Below, piece by piece: positions 29,301 through 29,472 of a stretch of 29,472 bases of DNA (positions are counted from its first letter, which is position 1; each line of letters starts with the position of its first letter). The DNA lies in the IMG/VR virus record IMGVR_UViG_3300032770_000513, positions 1 to 29,472 of that record; one strand, given 5' to 3'. Source of the DNA: a virus. The position numbers were made by a program, and so were the translations under genes. Below the pieces are notes generated by a model that did not search any database, was not told the origin of the DNA, and saw only the letters and a program-made list of their open reading frames with translations.

Positions 29301-29472
29301 ATGGGCTACTATCGTCCAGGTCTGGGCAGCTTTAGTGATTACGTCATGGATCCGGGGGTGCAGGACCAGATCCTCCAGCAGCAGGGGAGGCCGCAGCAGG
29401 CTGTACCACAGGGGCTGGGCTCCTTGCAGGGCACTTCCCCAGACCTGGGTGCTCAGGAGGGCCTGGCCCGGA
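29301..29472 (+). CDS. Partial gene at the window end, unknown
   Basis: 57 codons and one base are visible, starting directly after the previous stop, with GGGGGTGATG upstream. The peptide is Gly-, Pro- and Gln-rich. If the molecule is circular the frame continues at base 1 and ends with TGA at 33-35, giving about 68 residues and an ATGA overlap with the gene at 32. Otherwise it continues beyond the window. Confidence 0.62.
   Translation, partial: MGYYRPGLGSFSDYVMDPGVQDQILQQQGRPQQAVPQGLGSLQGTSPDLGAQEGLAR

Noticed and set aside
1-29472. CRISPR array, tRNA or rRNA genes
   Set aside because: No regularly spaced repeats with spacers, cloverleaf-like sequences or rRNA-like stretches were seen.

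Overview
The window is a tailed double-stranded DNA bacteriophage (Caudoviricetes), shown by a TerL-type terminase, a portal-like protein, a scaffold-like protein and an N4-gp56-type major capsid protein in the usual order, plus an operon with a RecA-like helicase, a family A DNA polymerase and a Sak4-like ATPase. Base composition is moderately GC-rich. CCTGG/CCAGG and CTGGAG-like words are strikingly frequent throughout. The promoters fit a bacterial sigma70 host. The host cannot be named from the sequence, and no tRNA, integrase, endolysin or recognisable tail-fibre gene was seen.

Layout. (1) 1-559 (+): a beta-rich virion-like protein. (2) 577-5368 (-): replication operon (helicase, a DNA polymerase split into two overlapping genes whose first half carries a UDG domain, an unknown, a Sak4-like ATPase). 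(3) 5380-5460: two facing sigma70 promoters with inverted repeats. (4) 5471-10434 (+): early operon of tightly coupled small genes, several of them small zinc proteins, interrupted by a structured element at 9618-9864. (5) 10435-11643: about 1.2 kb with no convincing gene but with hairpins and a 97-nt noncoding duplication. (6) 11644-16853 (-): operons of small proteins, including a DHH phosphoesterase, a VRR-NUC nuclease, a PAPS-reductase-like protein and candidate membrane micro-proteins; a second copy of the structured element lies at 16081-16345. (7) 16860-18494 (+): control region with a small HTH protein and an HTH protein fused to a degenerate ImmA/IrrE-like domain. (8) 18488-29472 (+): packaging and capsid genes, ending in a 790-residue protein with 11-residue repeats and a gene cut by the window edge.

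How it may work together. Five promoter regions share an 11-bp motif close to ACTACACTTAC at or beside their -10 box, so one phage regulator (candidates at 16919 and 17619) may control several operons. The two structured elements have the same helix plan with paired (compensatory) base changes, and each sits at the 3' end of a block of small genes, one on each strand. This points to a conserved cis-acting or free RNA, the most novel-looking signal here. The last reading frame of the window also continues in phase into the first bases and ends in an ATGA overlap with the first gene, so the window may be a complete circular genome of about 29.5 kb.
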